This document shows, in pieces, positions 6,482 to 15,251 of a stretch of 43,466 nt of DNA. How positions within the stretch are numbered: position 1 is the first letter of the stretch; each line of letters begins with the position of its first letter. This DNA is from Candidatus Lumbricidiphila eiseniae (GTDB lineage Bacteria > Actinomycetota > Actinomycetes > Actinomycetales > Microbacteriaceae). Location of the stretch: positions 1 to 43,466 of the forward strand of contig NAEP01000038.1 of assembly GCA_002529645.1 (NCBI GenBank). The letters run 5' to 3'. Below the pieces are notes generated by a model. The model searched no databases and was not told where the DNA came from. It saw nothing but the letters and a program-made list of their open reading frames with translations. Made by a program: the position numbers and the translations under genes.

Positions 6482-7645
6482 ATGGTCACAGATGCACCAC
6501 CGGATGTCCCGACTTCGCGCCGCCCAGAAGGTCCTTCGCGTCGGCGTCTCACCCCGGCGATCGCGGAGGTGCGCGGTGCGGTGCGCTCGGCGCTCGGCGG
6601 GGTGCGTGCGGCGGGGGCGGGGGATGACCCGCTCGTACTCGTTGCACTCTCGGGTGGGGCGGATTCGCTCGCACTCACGGCGGCGACCGTGTTCGAGGGG
6701 CCGCGGGCGGGCTTCCGGGTGGGGGCGGCGGTGATTGACCACGGTTTGCAGGTGCACTCTGCCGAGGTAGCCGCGCGAGCGGCCGAGCAGGCCCGGGCGC
6801 TCGGGTGTGATCCTGTGCTTGTGCACCGAGTTGAGGTGGCAAACGAGGGAGGGCCGGAGGCATCCGCTCGCCAGGCTCGCTACCGGGCGCTCGATGCGCT
6901 TGCCGTGAGGCACGGGGCATTCGCTGTGCTTCTCGGTCATACCCTTGACGACCAGGCCGAAACGGTGCTGCTCGGCCTGGCACGCGGTTCGGGTGCCGCG
7001 AGTCTCTCGGGGATGGCACCGGGCACGGTGGGTGGGATCGCTGGAAACAAACGCACCGAACAATCGCCCGGGATAGCACCGGATGCGGTGGACGGCGCGG
7101 TAGTGGGCGGGGTGGGCTCGGGCGCGGTAGTGGGCACCGTCGCGTACCTGCGTCCACTGCTTGGCACGCGCCGGGCAACCACTCGACAGGCCTGCCTGGA
7201 CGCTGCGCTCACCCCCTGGGATGACCCGCACAATGCCGATCCGCGATACACACGTGTGCGGGTGCGTGATCGAGTGCTGCCCGTTCTGGAGGCTGAACTT
7301 GGCCCTGGGATCGCTCAAGCTCTCGCCCGCACGGCCGAGCAACTGCGGGAAGACGAGGCAGCGTTCACGCAGCAGGTGGCCGAGCTCATTGAGGAGATGT
7401 GCGAACCGGCCGAAGCGGGTATCGCACTGTCGGTGGGGGCGCTTGCGGCAAACCCGGCAGCGTTGCGGCAGCGGCTCATCCGGTACGCGGTTGAGGCCGA
7501 GTTTGGTGTTTCTCTCAGCCGCTTTCAGACTCTGGAGGTGGCCCGGCTCGTGACCGCGTGGCACGGGCAGGGACCGATTGATCTACCCAGCGGAGTGCGG
7601 GTGACTCGGGGTCAGGGGCTGTTGACGTTCACCCGGCTTTCGTAG
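6482..7645 (+). CDS. tilS: tRNA(Ile)-lysidine synthase, with an in-frame insertion
   Basis: 387 residues. It modifies C34 of the CAU-anticodon tRNA-Ile to lysidine so that AUA is read as isoleucine. The PP-loop ATP motif SGGADS is at residues 57-62, and the usual HTLDDQAET segment follows at 153-161. After GLARGSGAASLSGM the protein runs about 40 residues of Gly/Ala/Val-rich sequence before YLRPLLGTRR, where homologues usually have a short connection. Within it GMAPGTVGG (177-185) is repeated as GIAPDAVDG (197-205), exactly 20 residues on. A further 15-bp word recurs 27 bp apart at 7094 and 7121. The insert lies in a surface loop, and the gene is essential in most bacteria, so it is presumably active. 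ATG 6482 is the likely start. Confidence 0.92.
   Translation: MVTDAPPDVPTSRRPEGPSRRRLTPAIAEVRGAVRSALGGVRAAGAGDDPLVLVALSGGADSLALTAATVFEGPRAGFRVGAAVIDHGLQVHSAEVAARAAEQARALGCDPVLVHRVEVANEGGPEASARQARYRALDALAVRHGAFAVLLGHTLDDQAETVLLGLARGSGAASLSGMAPGTVGGIAGNKRTEQSPGIAPDAVDGAVVGGVGSGAVVGTVAYLRPLLGTRRATTRQACLDAALTPWDDPHNADPRYTRVRVRDRVLPVLEAELGPGIAQALARTAEQLREDEAAFTQQVAELIEEMCEPAEAGIALSVGALAANPAALRQRLIRYAVEAEFGVSLSRFQTLEVARLVTAWHGQGPIDLPSGVRVTRGQGLLTFTRLS
7010..7091. repeat. Imperfect spaced repeat inside tilS, 60-bp period
   Basis: About 22 bp at 7010-7031 recur at 7070-7091 with roughly four mismatches, an exact 60-bp step. The 38 bp between are unrelated to what follows the second copy. It looks like an older member of the dispersed repeat-insert-repeat set. 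Confidence 0.65.
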
Positions 7646-7818
7646 CGTCACGGGTCATCCCTCACCCTCGAGCCGTTCCGTGTTCTCGGCAACGGTGTCG
7701 CGGTGTTTACCGAGCGCAGAGCGAACGTTCTGGATACCACAGGGCCGAACGGTGCGTGGTTCGTGTGCGCTCCGGGTAGGCTCGAATCATCCCCTGCCGC
7801 CTGCTTCGCTGGAGAACA

Positions 7819-8370
7819 ATGGATTCCGCCGATATTTCCGCAGACCTCTCTGAGGTCATCGTGACCGAAGCTGATATTCGTGTGAAACTCGCGGAACTTG
7901 CGCGGCGCATTGAGGTTGATTACGCCGATAAAAATGTACTACTCGTGGGAGTGCTCAAGGGCGCAATCATGGTGATGGCCGACCTCGCGCGGGAGCTGAG
8001 GATCCACGTGTCAATGGACTGGATGGCGACCTCGTCGTACGGTGCTGGTACCCAGTCCAGCGGTGTCGTCCGTATTCTGAAAGACCTCGACACGGATGTC
8101 GCCGGTCGTCACGTGCTCATTGTGGAAGACATTATCGACTCCGGGTTGACGCTCCACTGGCTGAAGAGCAACCTCGAATCCCGCGGTGCGACATCCGTGG
8201 AAATCTGCACGATCTTGCGCAAACCGGATGCCGCGAAGATTGAGGTGCCGGTGAAATACGTCGGTTTCGACATCCCGAATCAATTCATTGTCGGGTACGG
8301 CACTGACTACGCCGAACGATATCGAAATCTGCGGGATGTCGCGGTGCTCGCGCCGCACGTCTACCAGTAG
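7819..8370 (+). CDS. hpt: Hypoxanthine (hypoxanthine-guanine) phosphoribosyltransferase
   Basis: 183 residues. It salvages hypoxanthine and guanine by transfer of phosphoribosyl from PRPP. The PRPP-binding loop VEDIIDSGLT lies at residues 102-111, with acidic residues followed by the S-G-L-T phosphate loop. The flexible loop SSYG and the C-terminal GYGTDYAERYRNLRDVAVL are typical. ATG 7819 has GGAG eight bases upstream. tilS, hpt and ftsH are neighbours in most actinobacteria. Its stop codon lies inside the first copy of a spaced repeat. Confidence 0.97.
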   Translation: MDSADISADLSEVIVTEADIRVKLAELARRIEVDYADKNVLLVGVLKGAIMVMADLARELRIHVSMDWMATSSYGAGTQSSGVVRILKDLDTDVAGRHVLIVEDIIDSGLTLHWLKSNLESRGATSVEICTILRKPDAAKIEVPVKYVGFDIPNQFIVGYGTDYAERYRNLRDVAVLAPHVYQ

Positions 8371-8453
8371 CCTCTCGGCAACACGCAGCCGCGAGGATCG
8401 CTAATTCTGCGGGGAGGGGGTTCCACAGCCTCTCGGCAACACGCAGCCGCGAG
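8369..8453. repeat. Spaced direct repeat pair, 27 bp perfect, 58-bp period
   Basis: A perfect 27-bp repeat (core CTCTCGGCAACACGCAGCCG) lies at 8369-8395 and 8427-8453 with a unique 31-bp insert. The first copy begins inside the hpt stop codon. The repeat contains a rough dyad, CTCGGC/GCCGCGAG. It lies between hpt and ftsH. Confidence 0.85.
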
Positions 8454-8562
8454 CGATACGGATTCGCCCCGCAATCGGGCCAGCTCGGAGCAAACATGGC
8501 GCGCACGCCGCGAGCGAACATTGAACACAGCCACAGAATCTGAGCGGTAGCCTTGCTCCATC

Positions 8563-10575
8563 ATGAATCTTAAGAAATTTCTGCGCGGACCGCTCGCACT
8601 GATCATCTTGGCAGGTGTCTTTGTCTGGATCGGCGTCGCAATCTTCACGGCCTCAGGTTATCGAGAGGTGCCCACTCAGAAGGGACTTGACTTCATAACC
8701 TCGGGCAAGACCGCTTCGGCCACGATCATCGACGGGGATAACCGCGTGGATCTCACCCTGAAGGATGCGGATCCCACGTTCGGGAAAAAAGTGCAGTTCT
8801 ACTACGTGACCCCTCGCGGTGACGACGTTGTGAAGGCCGTTGATGACGCCACCCTCAGTGGAGGGTTTAACGACCAGTTGTCTCAGCCGAACTGGTTCCT
8901 CTCGATACTCGGATACCTCCTTCCGGTCATTCTCATTGCCGGGTTCTTCTGGTTCATGCTGTCGGGTATTCAGGGCGGTGGTAACCGGGTGATGCAGTTC
9001 GGTAAATCCAAGGCCAAGCTTGTGTCGAAGGAAAGCCCGCAGGTGACTTTCGCAGACGTCGCGGGTGCCGACGAGGCGATCGAAGAACTCGAAGAGATCA
9101 AGGACTTCCTGAAAGAGCCCGCAAAGTTTCAGGCGGTCGGTGCCCGGATCCCCAAGGGGGTGCTCCTCTACGGTCCTCCCGGAACGGGCAAGACACTTCT
9201 TGCGCGCGCGGTGGCGGGTGAAGCCGGGGTGCCGTTCTACTCCATTTCGGGGTCAGATTTTGTGGAGATGTTCGTGGGGGTTGGGGCATCCCGGGTGCGT
9301 GACCTCTTTGAACAGGCGAAAGAGAACGCCCCGGCGATCATTTTCGTTGACGAAATCGATGCCGTTGGTCGGCACCGTGGTGCCGGACTCGGTGGTGGCC
9401 ATGACGAGCGAGAGCAGACTCTCAACCAGTTGCTCGTCGAGATGGATGGCTTTGACCCGAAAACCAACGTTATCCTCGTTGCGGCGACAAACCGACCCGA
9501 TATCCTCGACCCAGCGCTGCTGCGCCCGGGGCGCTTCGACCGACAGATTGGGGTGGATGCCCCCGACCTGAAGGGTCGGCAGAAGATCCTCGAAGTGCAC
9601 GCAAAGGGCAAGCCGCTCACCGGCAGCGTTGACCTGGAAGTGCTCGCCCGGAAAACCCCCGGATTTACCGGCGCCGACCTCGCGAACGTCCTCAATGAGG
9701 CGGCACTGCTGACGGCTCGCTCCAACGCCCAACTCATTGATAACCGTGCGCTCGATGAGGCGGTTGACCGGGTTATTGGTGGCCCCCAGCGGCGCAGCCG
9801 GATCATGAATGACAAGGAAAAACTCATCACCGCGTACCACGAGGGTGGTCACGCGCTCGCAGCGGCCTCAATGAACTACTCCGATCCGGTGACAAAGATC
9901 ACGATCCTGCCGCGCGGACGCGCGCTCGGTTACACGATGGTCATGCCGTTGGAGGACAAGTACTCCGTCACCCGCAACGAGCTGCTCGATCAGCTCACCT
10001 ACGCGATGGGCGGTCGAGTGGCGGAGGAGATCATTTTCCACGACCCGTCTACCGGGGCATCCAACGACATCGAAAAGGCCACCGGAATCGCGCGCAAAAT
10101 GGTTGTTGAGTATGGCATGTCGGCCAATGTCGGTGCCGTCAAGCTGGGACAGTCGCAGGGCGAAGTTTTTCTCGGGCGCGACATGGGACACCAGCGCGAT
10201 TACTCCGAGGGTGTCGCAGAGACGGTGGATACCGAGGTGCGAGCGCTCATTGAAAAGGCACACGACGAGGCGTGGCAGGTGCTCAACCAGAACCGGGCTA
10301 TCCTCGACAAACTTGCGGCAGAACTACTCGAGCATGAAAGCCTCGACCACAATCAGATCGCCGAGATCTTCAAAGACGTAAAAAAGTTGCCGGAGCGTCC
10401 GCTCTGGTTGTCGAGCAAGAACCGACCGGTGTCGCAGATTCCCCCGATCACCTACCCGCGTGACCTAGAAGTACGGGAGTCGGATCCTCCGCAGACCGGC
10501 GGTGACGACGCGGGTGCGGCACCGGTTGTCAAGAAACCGGCCGTGCGTCGTAAACCGCGCCCTGCGACGGCCTGA
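8563..10575 (+). CDS. ftsH: ATP-dependent zinc metalloprotease FtsH
   Basis: 670 residues, a membrane-bound AAA+ protease that degrades unassembled or damaged membrane proteins and some regulators. TM1 is at about 10-30 and TM2 at about 110-130, with an extracytoplasmic domain between. Walker A GPPGTGKT is at 204-211, Walker B (IIFVDEIDA) and the second region of homology follow. The zinc motif HEGGH is at 426-430. The C-terminal tail ends in a Pro/Lys/Arg-rich stretch common in actinobacterial FtsH. ATG 8563 fits the first TM. It probably heads the folate gene run, since folE starts 33 bp after its stop. Confidence 0.98.
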   Translation: MNLKKFLRGPLALIILAGVFVWIGVAIFTASGYREVPTQKGLDFITSGKTASATIIDGDNRVDLTLKDADPTFGKKVQFYYVTPRGDDVVKAVDDATLSGGFNDQLSQPNWFLSILGYLLPVILIAGFFWFMLSGIQGGGNRVMQFGKSKAKLVSKESPQVTFADVAGADEAIEELEEIKDFLKEPAKFQAVGARIPKGVLLYGPPGTGKTLLARAVAGEAGVPFYSISGSDFVEMFVGVGASRVRDLFEQAKENAPAIIFVDEIDAVGRHRGAGLGGGHDEREQTLNQLLVEMDGFDPKTNVILVAATNRPDILDPALLRPGRFDRQIGVDAPDLKGRQKILEVHAKGKPLTGSVDLEVLARKTPGFTGADLANVLNEAALLTARSNAQLIDNRALDEAVDRVIGGPQRRSRIMNDKEKLITAYHEGGHALAAASMNYSDPVTKITILPRGRALGYTMVMPLEDKYSVTRNELLDQLTYAMGGRVAEEIIFHDPSTGASNDIEKATGIARKMVVEYGMSANVGAVKLGQSQGEVFLGRDMGHQRDYSEGVAETVDTEVRALIEKAHDEAWQVLNQNRAILDKLAAELLEHESLDHNQIAEIFKDVKKLPERPLWLSSKNRPVSQIPPITYPRDLEVRESDPPQTGGDDAGAAPVVKKPAVRRKPRPATA

Positions 10576-10608
10576 TCCGTCGAGCCTGAGCACACACCGG
10601 TATCGCAC

Positions 10609-11226
10609 ATGACGGCAGTAGACGCACAGCGTATTGAACAGGCGGTGCGTGAGATTCTGCTGGCGATTGGGGAGGACCCGACCCGACCCGGTCTGACTGA
10701 CACGCCACGTCGGGTTGCGGTTGCCTATGCGGATTTCTTTGGGGGGTTGGCGACCGACCCGTATTCCCACCTCGGTGACGCCGTACCGGTCGGGATGGCG
10801 GAGGACGGCAACCCGGCGACATCCGACACGGTTATAGTGCGCAACATCGAGTTCCGTTCCGTGTGCGAGCATCACCTGCTGCCGTTCGTGGGGACTGCTC
10901 ACGTTGCGTATGTTCCGGGGGATCGGGTCGTCGGACTGGGGCGGATTCCAGCCGTTGTTGACACGCTGGCGCGGCGCCCTCAGCTGCAGGAAAGGTTGAC
11001 GGAGGAAATTGCCGACGCGCTCACTACCGGTCTCAATCCAGTGGGATCGCTCGTGGTTCTTGAAGCGCAGCACCGCTGTGTCACCACCCGCGGTGCCCGA
11101 CAGTCGCAGAGCTCGACGGTGACGCTCGCGGCACGAGGATCGCTGCGGGAATCGGGTGCGCGGGCGGAGATTATTGCACTGATTCGCGCGCCCAACGGGG
11201 GAAGACTCGGTGGGGTGAATCTGTGA
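10609..11226 (+). CDS. folE: GTP cyclohydrolase I
   Basis: 205 residues. It converts GTP to 7,8-dihydroneopterin triphosphate, the first committed step of folate synthesis. The expected zinc ligands are present: Cys86 and His89 in VCEHHLLPF and Cys157 in QHRCVTTRG. The stop codon overlaps the GTG start of folP, which indicates translational coupling. The order ftsH-folE-folP-folB-folK is the standard actinobacterial one. Confidence 0.98.
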   Translation: MTAVDAQRIEQAVREILLAIGEDPTRPGLTDTPRRVAVAYADFFGGLATDPYSHLGDAVPVGMAEDGNPATSDTVIVRNIEFRSVCEHHLLPFVGTAHVAYVPGDRVVGLGRIPAVVDTLARRPQLQERLTEEIADALTTGLNPVGSLVVLEAQHRCVTTRGARQSQSSTVTLAARGSLRESGARAEIIALIRAPNGGRLGGVNL

Positions 11227-12056
11227 TCAAGTACCCCCTCGTCATGGGGATTGTCAATGTCACTCCCGACTCCTTCAGCGATGGTGGGCGGTGGCTGAAC
11301 GCCAACGCGGCGATCGAACACGGGCTCCGGTTGATCGCCGACGGCGCGGACATCCTTGATATTGGGGGCGAATCGACTCGCCCCGGCGCTGCTCGGGTTG
11401 ATGCCGAGGAGGAAATGCGCCGGGTCATCCCGGTTGTTCGCGCCCTTGCCGAGGGTGGTGCGCGGGTCAGTATTGACACAATGCGCGCGACGACCGCTGA
11501 GGCGGCCATCGCGGCCGGTGCCTCGATGATCAACGATGTATCGGCGGGACAGGCAGATGCCAGGATGGCCCGCATCGCCGCCGAAACCGGTGTTCCGTTT
11601 GTCGCCATGCACTGGCGCGCTCACTCGGACAGCATGCACGCCCACACCGCGTACCACGATGTGGCGCGCGAGGTGTGCGATGAGCTCGCCGTGCGGGTGG
11701 AGGCGCTGGTGCAGGCCGGTGTTGCGCGGAAACGGATCATTCTCGACCCCGGGCTGGGGTTTGCCAAGCGGATCGAGCAGAACTGGGAGATTCTGAATCG
11801 ACTGAATGTCATTGTGCAGTTCGGTCTGCCGCTGCTGGTGGGGGCGAGTCGTAAAAGTTTTCTCGGAGTGCTACTGCCGCCGGACGCATCACTCAACGAG
11901 CGCGATGCGCTCACCGCGACCGTGAGTGTGCTTGCCTCGCAGGCCGGGGCATGGGGCGTGCGTGTGCACAATGTTCAGGCAACCGTGCGGGCGTTAGATG
12001 TCTGGGCGGCATGGCAGAGTGGTGGTATGGGTGACGTGGCGGTGGTCGAATCGTGA
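11223..12056 (+). CDS. folP: Dihydropteroate synthase
   Basis: 277 residues. It condenses p-aminobenzoate with dihydropterin pyrophosphate and is the target of sulfonamides. Signature motifs are GIVNVTPDSFSDGG near residue 9 and DIGGESTRPGA near 46, followed by a TIM-barrel core with VSIDTMRA. It starts at GTG 11223 in a four-base overlap with folE. The end of the gene overlaps the region where folB could begin. Confidence 0.97.
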   Translation: MIKYPLVMGIVNVTPDSFSDGGRWLNANAAIEHGLRLIADGADILDIGGESTRPGAARVDAEEEMRRVIPVVRALAEGGARVSIDTMRATTAEAAIAAGASMINDVSAGQADARMARIAAETGVPFVAMHWRAHSDSMHAHTAYHDVAREVCDELAVRVEALVQAGVARKRIILDPGLGFAKRIEQNWEILNRLNVIVQFGLPLLVGASRKSFLGVLLPPDASLNERDALTATVSVLASQAGAWGVRVHNVQATVRALDVWAAWQSGGMGDVAVVES

Positions 12057-12081
12057 TGGGGTCAGTCGTGGCGAGGTCGAG

Positions 12082-12459
12082 GTGTCACCGGTGATGGGGG
12101 TCGCGGATCGCATTTGTCTCACCGGGCTGCGGGTGTTCGCCCATCACGGGGTGTTTGCGACCGAGCGCGAGGCGGGCCAGGAGTTTGTTATTGACGTCGT
12201 GGTGTCGGTTGATCTGCGGGCCGCGGCATCCCGAGACGACCTGACGCAGACGGTGCACTATGGCGAATTGGCCGAGGCCGTTGTGGCAGCTGTTGAGCGC
12301 GACCCGGTTGATCTCATCGAGACGGTTGCCGAGCGGGTTGCGGCGGTAGCGCTCTCTTTCCCGCCCGTCATCAATACGACGGTCACCGTGCACAAACCAC
12401 ACGCCCCGATAACCGTCCCGTTTGCCGATGTCGCGGTGACGATTGTGCGAACACGATGA
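12082..12459 (+). CDS. folB: Dihydroneopterin aldolase
   Basis: About 125 residues from GTG 12082, or 121 from ATG 12094. It converts dihydroneopterin to hydroxymethyl-dihydropterin and glycolaldehyde. DRICLTGLRVFAHHGVFATERE is the typical N-terminus, and the Lys of HKPHAPI near the end matches the catalytic lysine. The frame is open upstream inside folP, but those residues do not resemble FolB. GAGG at 12073 is well placed for GTG 12082. The stop overlaps folK by four bases. Confidence 0.93.
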   Translation: MSPVMGVADRICLTGLRVFAHHGVFATEREAGQEFVIDVVVSVDLRAAASRDDLTQTVHYGELAEAVVAAVERDPVDLIETVAERVAAVALSFPPVINTTVTVHKPHAPITVPFADVAVTIVRTR

Positions 12460-12968
12460 GCCCCACCGAGATGGTTCGGGCCGTTGTTGCTTTTGGCACA
12501 AATCTTGGAGACCGTGACGCAACAATCACCTCGGCGCTGCGAGCGGTGGCGGATGCCCCACAGGTTGAGCTCATCGGAATCTCGCCGATCTACCAGACCC
12601 CGGCGCTCACGCTCGAGGGTATCGATGCGGATGCTCCGCCCTACCTCAACGGTGTTGTTACCGTGCGCACCACACTCAGCGCCGACGCTCTGCTCGACCT
12701 TCTGCACCGGGTGGAAACCGACCACGGTCGGCAACGCAGCACCCGCTGGGCCAGTCGCACGCTTGACCTCGACCTCATTGATTTTGACGGGCAGCAACGC
12801 ACGGACGTGCGTCTGTCGCTGCCGCATCCGCGGGCGTGGCAGCGAGCGTTTGTGTTGCAGCCGTGGTTGGACCTGGAGCCCGGAGCGACGCTGGTCGGGT
12901 ACGGGTCGGTGGCGACACTGCGGGCAGCGGCCACCGATAGCGTCGTGCGTGTGGGTGCGGTGGTGTGA
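12456..12968 (+). CDS. folK: 2-amino-4-hydroxy-6-hydroxymethyldihydropteridine diphosphokinase
   Basis: 170 residues. It transfers pyrophosphate from ATP to hydroxymethyl-dihydropterin, giving the FolP substrate. AFGTNLGDRDATI at the N-terminus and SRTLDLDLIDF near residue 100 carry the pterin and metal-binding residues of HPPK. ATGA overlap with folB and overlap with the next start show a tightly coupled operon. Confidence 0.96.
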   Translation: MSPTEMVRAVVAFGTNLGDRDATITSALRAVADAPQVELIGISPIYQTPALTLEGIDADAPPYLNGVVTVRTTLSADALLDLLHRVETDHGRQRSTRWASRTLDLDLIDFDGQQRTDVRLSLPHPRAWQRAFVLQPWLDLEPGATLVGYGSVATLRAAATDSVVRVGAVV

Positions 12969-13441
12969 TGAGACGAGTCTCCGTGCCCGTGCTGGTTGCG
13001 CTTGCGCTCGGCGGGGCATCCGTGGGATTTTTGGTCGAGTTTATGCTTGCTGTCACGGGCCGTCGGGTTATTGTGCCGCCGTGGTCATTGCCGGTGACGC
13101 TCGTGGTTGCAGGGGCGGTCGTTCTCTTACTCGCGTGGCCGATTCGGCGAGCGGTGGTTGCGGGCACGCTTCGCCGCGTTAACCCATTCCAGGCGGCCCG
13201 GGTTGCGGCATTCGCCAAGGCATGCGCACTCTGTGGTGCGCTGCTTTCCGGCGTGGGCGGCGGCATCACGCTATACCTGCTCACCCGAACTGTTGTTGGC
13301 AGCGTCAGCAGTGTTGTGCTCGCTGTTGCGACAATGGTCGCCGGTGTTGTGCTGTTGGTTGCGGGGCTGATTGCCGAACACTTCTGCATGCTGCCCCCGG
13401 ATGACCCGAACCCTGAACAAGAGGACGCCGCTTGTGTGTGA
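12968..13441 (+). CDS. DUF3180 family integral membrane protein
   Basis: About 157 residues with four hydrophobic segments: roughly 5-28, 38-58, 85-107 and 115-137. It matches by position and layout the conserved actinobacterial membrane protein that follows folK. Its function is unknown. ATG 12968 overlaps the folK stop (TGATG); GTG 12965 is a less likely alternative. The downstream frame begins before this gene's stop. Confidence 0.85.
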   Translation: MRRVSVPVLVALALGGASVGFLVEFMLAVTGRRVIVPPWSLPVTLVVAGAVVLLLAWPIRRAVVAGTLRRVNPFQAARVAAFAKACALCGALLSGVGGGITLYLLTRTVVGSVSSVVLAVATMVAGVVLLVAGLIAEHFCMLPPDDPNPEQEDAACV

Positions 13442-14240
13442 GGCGACAGCGGACGACAGGCGGGCGGCGGAGCCGGGATTCAGATCGGGTCGGCTGGGAG
13501 TCGGCACAATCGGGGCAGGGCGGGTCGGTGCCGTGCTCGCGGCGGCCTTGGCCGGTGCCGGGCACGCCCTGACGGGCATCGCAGCTGTGTCCGAGCAGAG
13601 CAGGGAGCGTGTAGCGACCATGCTGCCGCACGTCCCGGTGTTGCCCGTTCCCGAGATCGTCGAGCGCAGCGAACTCGTGTTGCTCGCGGTGCCGGAGGCC
13701 GAGCTCGGCCCCCTTGTTGTCGGCTTGGCTCAGGCCGGTGTCTGGCAGCCGGGGCAGATTGTGCTGCACACGGTAGCAGCGCACGGGGTGCGAGTGTTTG
13801 ATCCCGCCCGCTCGGCGGGGATTATCCCCCTCGCGGTGCATCCCGCGATGACCTTCACCGGTACGAGCCTCGACCTTATGCGGTTGCCCGGAACCTGGTT
13901 TGCTGTGACGGCCCCGGCTCCGGTGCTACCGATTGGGCAGGCACTCGTCGTTGAAATGGGTGGTGAACCGTTCATTGTGGAGGAACACGATCGTGCCAGC
14001 TATGGTGAGGCGATTGACAGCGCCGTGTCGTTCTCGAGTGCCGTCGTGGGGCAGGCCACCGAGTTGCTCAGCGGGATCGGGGTTGCTCGGCCCGGAGCTA
14101 TTCTCGCCCCGCTCGTGCGAAGCGCGGTCGAGGTGGCCCTGTCGCGCGCGCACGGTGATGTACTGTCTCCGGGGCGTTCGGTGCTCAGGGGTTTCGTGGG
14201 TGCAGATCCGGCAGAGTCTGGCAGCGCAGAAAGGCAGTGA
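13434..14240 (+). CDS. Rossmann-fold / DUF2520 oxidoreductase-like protein
   Basis: About 268 residues from GTG 13434. The N-terminal nucleotide-binding motif is VGTIGAGRVGAVLAAALAGAGH (GxGxxG), followed by a C-terminal DUF2520-type helical domain with the conserved HPAMTFTG segment. In many actinobacteria this gene lies directly before panC. DUF2520 proteins include PanG-type ketopantoate reductases in other bacteria, so a role in pantoate formation is plausible but not shown. It overlaps the DUF3180 gene and panC by a few bases, so all are probably one transcript. Confidence 0.85.
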   Translation: MCEATADDRRAAEPGFRSGRLGVGTIGAGRVGAVLAAALAGAGHALTGIAAVSEQSRERVATMLPHVPVLPVPEIVERSELVLLAVPEAELGPLVVGLAQAGVWQPGQIVLHTVAAHGVRVFDPARSAGIIPLAVHPAMTFTGTSLDLMRLPGTWFAVTAPAPVLPIGQALVVEMGGEPFIVEEHDRASYGEAIDSAVSFSSAVVGQATELLSGIGVARPGAILAPLVRSAVEVALSRAHGDVLSPGRSVLRGFVGADPAESGSAERQ

Positions 14241-15112
14241 CTGTGACGGGTGAAACCCACCTGGTGTCGACGATACGTGAGCTCCGAGCCCTGGTGGCAC
14301 CTTACCGGGCACGCGGCTCGGTCGTGGCATTTGTGCCGACCATGGGTGCGCTGCACGAGGGACACCTCGCGCTCGTGCGGCGGGCGCAACAGATCGCCGA
14401 TGTCGTTGTCGTGTCGATCTTCGTGAACCCGCTGCAGTTTAGCTCGAGCGAGGATCTCGACCGATACCCGCACACTCTCGACACGGATGTCGCGTCACTG
14501 GCAGAGTCTGGTGTCGCCGTTGTTTTCGTGCCACCCGTGAGCGAGATATACCCCGACGGCGCGGCCATCACGCGTATCAGTGCCGGACCGGTTGCTGACC
14601 GCTACGAAGGAGTCGCACGCCCGGGGCATTTCAGCGGTGTGCTCACCGTCGTCGCCAAGCTATTCAATATTGTGAGCCCGGATATTGCGGTTTTCGGTCA
14701 GAAAGATGCGCAGCAGGTGTTTCTCGTGCGAGAGATGGTGCACGATCTCAATTTGCGTGTGCGGGTTGAGGCTCTTCCCACGGTGCGTGAGCCGGACGGC
14801 CTTGCTCTTTCCAGTCGCAACAGATTGCTGTTGCCCGGTCAGCGCTCCGCAGCGCTCACCCTCTCGACGGCGCTACGGGCTGCGGATGCCGCGGCGCGGC
14901 GCGGCGCGGCATCCGCAGTCGCCGCTGGGGTCGCCGTGTTTGCCGCGCAGTCCGAGGCTCAGCTGGACTACTTCGATCTCGTTGACCCGGTCACGTTTGC
15001 CCGGATCACCGATGATGCACGCGGCGACGCGGGCAGCGATGCGCTCGCGCTCGTCGCCGCCCGCGTCGGTTCGGTCCGGCTCATTGACAACGCGCGTATC
15101 GCGCTCGGTTAG
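14237..15112 (+). CDS. panC: Pantothenate synthetase (pantoate-beta-alanine ligase)
   Basis: 291 residues. It joins pantoate and beta-alanine using ATP, the last step of vitamin B5 synthesis. PTMGALHEGHLALVRRA contains the HxGH nucleotide motif. IVSPDIAVFGQKDAQQ and ALSSRNRLL are also typical. It starts at GTG 14237 in a four-base overlap with the DUF2520 gene. A strong palindrome lies inside at 14880-14918. No panD follows; the next genes are unrelated. Confidence 0.97.
   Translation: MTVTGETHLVSTIRELRALVAPYRARGSVVAFVPTMGALHEGHLALVRRAQQIADVVVVSIFVNPLQFSSSEDLDRYPHTLDTDVASLAESGVAVVFVPPVSEIYPDGAAITRISAGPVADRYEGVARPGHFSGVLTVVAKLFNIVSPDIAVFGQKDAQQVFLVREMVHDLNLRVRVEALPTVREPDGLALSSRNRLLLPGQRSAALTLSTALRAADAAARRGAASAVAAGVAVFAAQSEAQLDYFDLVDPVTFARITDDARGDAGSDALALVAARVGSVRLIDNARIALG
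14880..14918. other. Perfect 13-bp inverted repeat inside panC
   Basis: CTGCGGATGCCGC at 14880-14892 and its exact complement GCGGCATCCGCAG at 14906-14918 flank 13 bp of GC-rich sequence. It encodes the Ala/Arg-rich stretch RAADAAARRGAASAVAA. In RNA it would form a very stable hairpin. The arms carry the word GGATGCC/GGCATCC, which is frequent throughout the window. Confidence 0.8.
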
Positions 15113-15151
15113 CGCCGCGGGTGTTCAACGTCTGGTTTGTTGTCAGAGCTG

Positions 15152-15242
15152 GTTTTGTGCTCGAGGTTGGCTTTGTTTCCAGGGTCGGATTTGCTCTCGA
15201 GGTTGGATTTATTTCCAGAGTCGGATCTGTCCTCGACGTCGG
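15152..15242. repeat. 36-bp imperfect tandem repeat, about 2.5 copies
   Basis: Units start at 15152, 15188 and, incomplete, at 15224, each with a CTCGAGGTTGG-like core followed by a TTTCCAG-like part. They begin about 40 bp after the panC stop. Here the complete unit is repeated, unlike the spaced repeats elsewhere, so ordinary tandem duplication explains it. Confidence 0.75.
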
Positions 15243-15251
15243 AGCTCATTC

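Noticed and set aside
6356-7564. Minus-strand frame of 402 residues opposite tilS
   Set aside because: It has no recognisable domain, an Arg/His-rich composition and full overlap with tilS.
11223-12056. folB starting at ATG 11998 inside folP
   Set aside because: The extra N-terminal residues (Trp/Arg-rich) do not resemble FolB, while GTG 12082 and ATG 12094 give the normal length.
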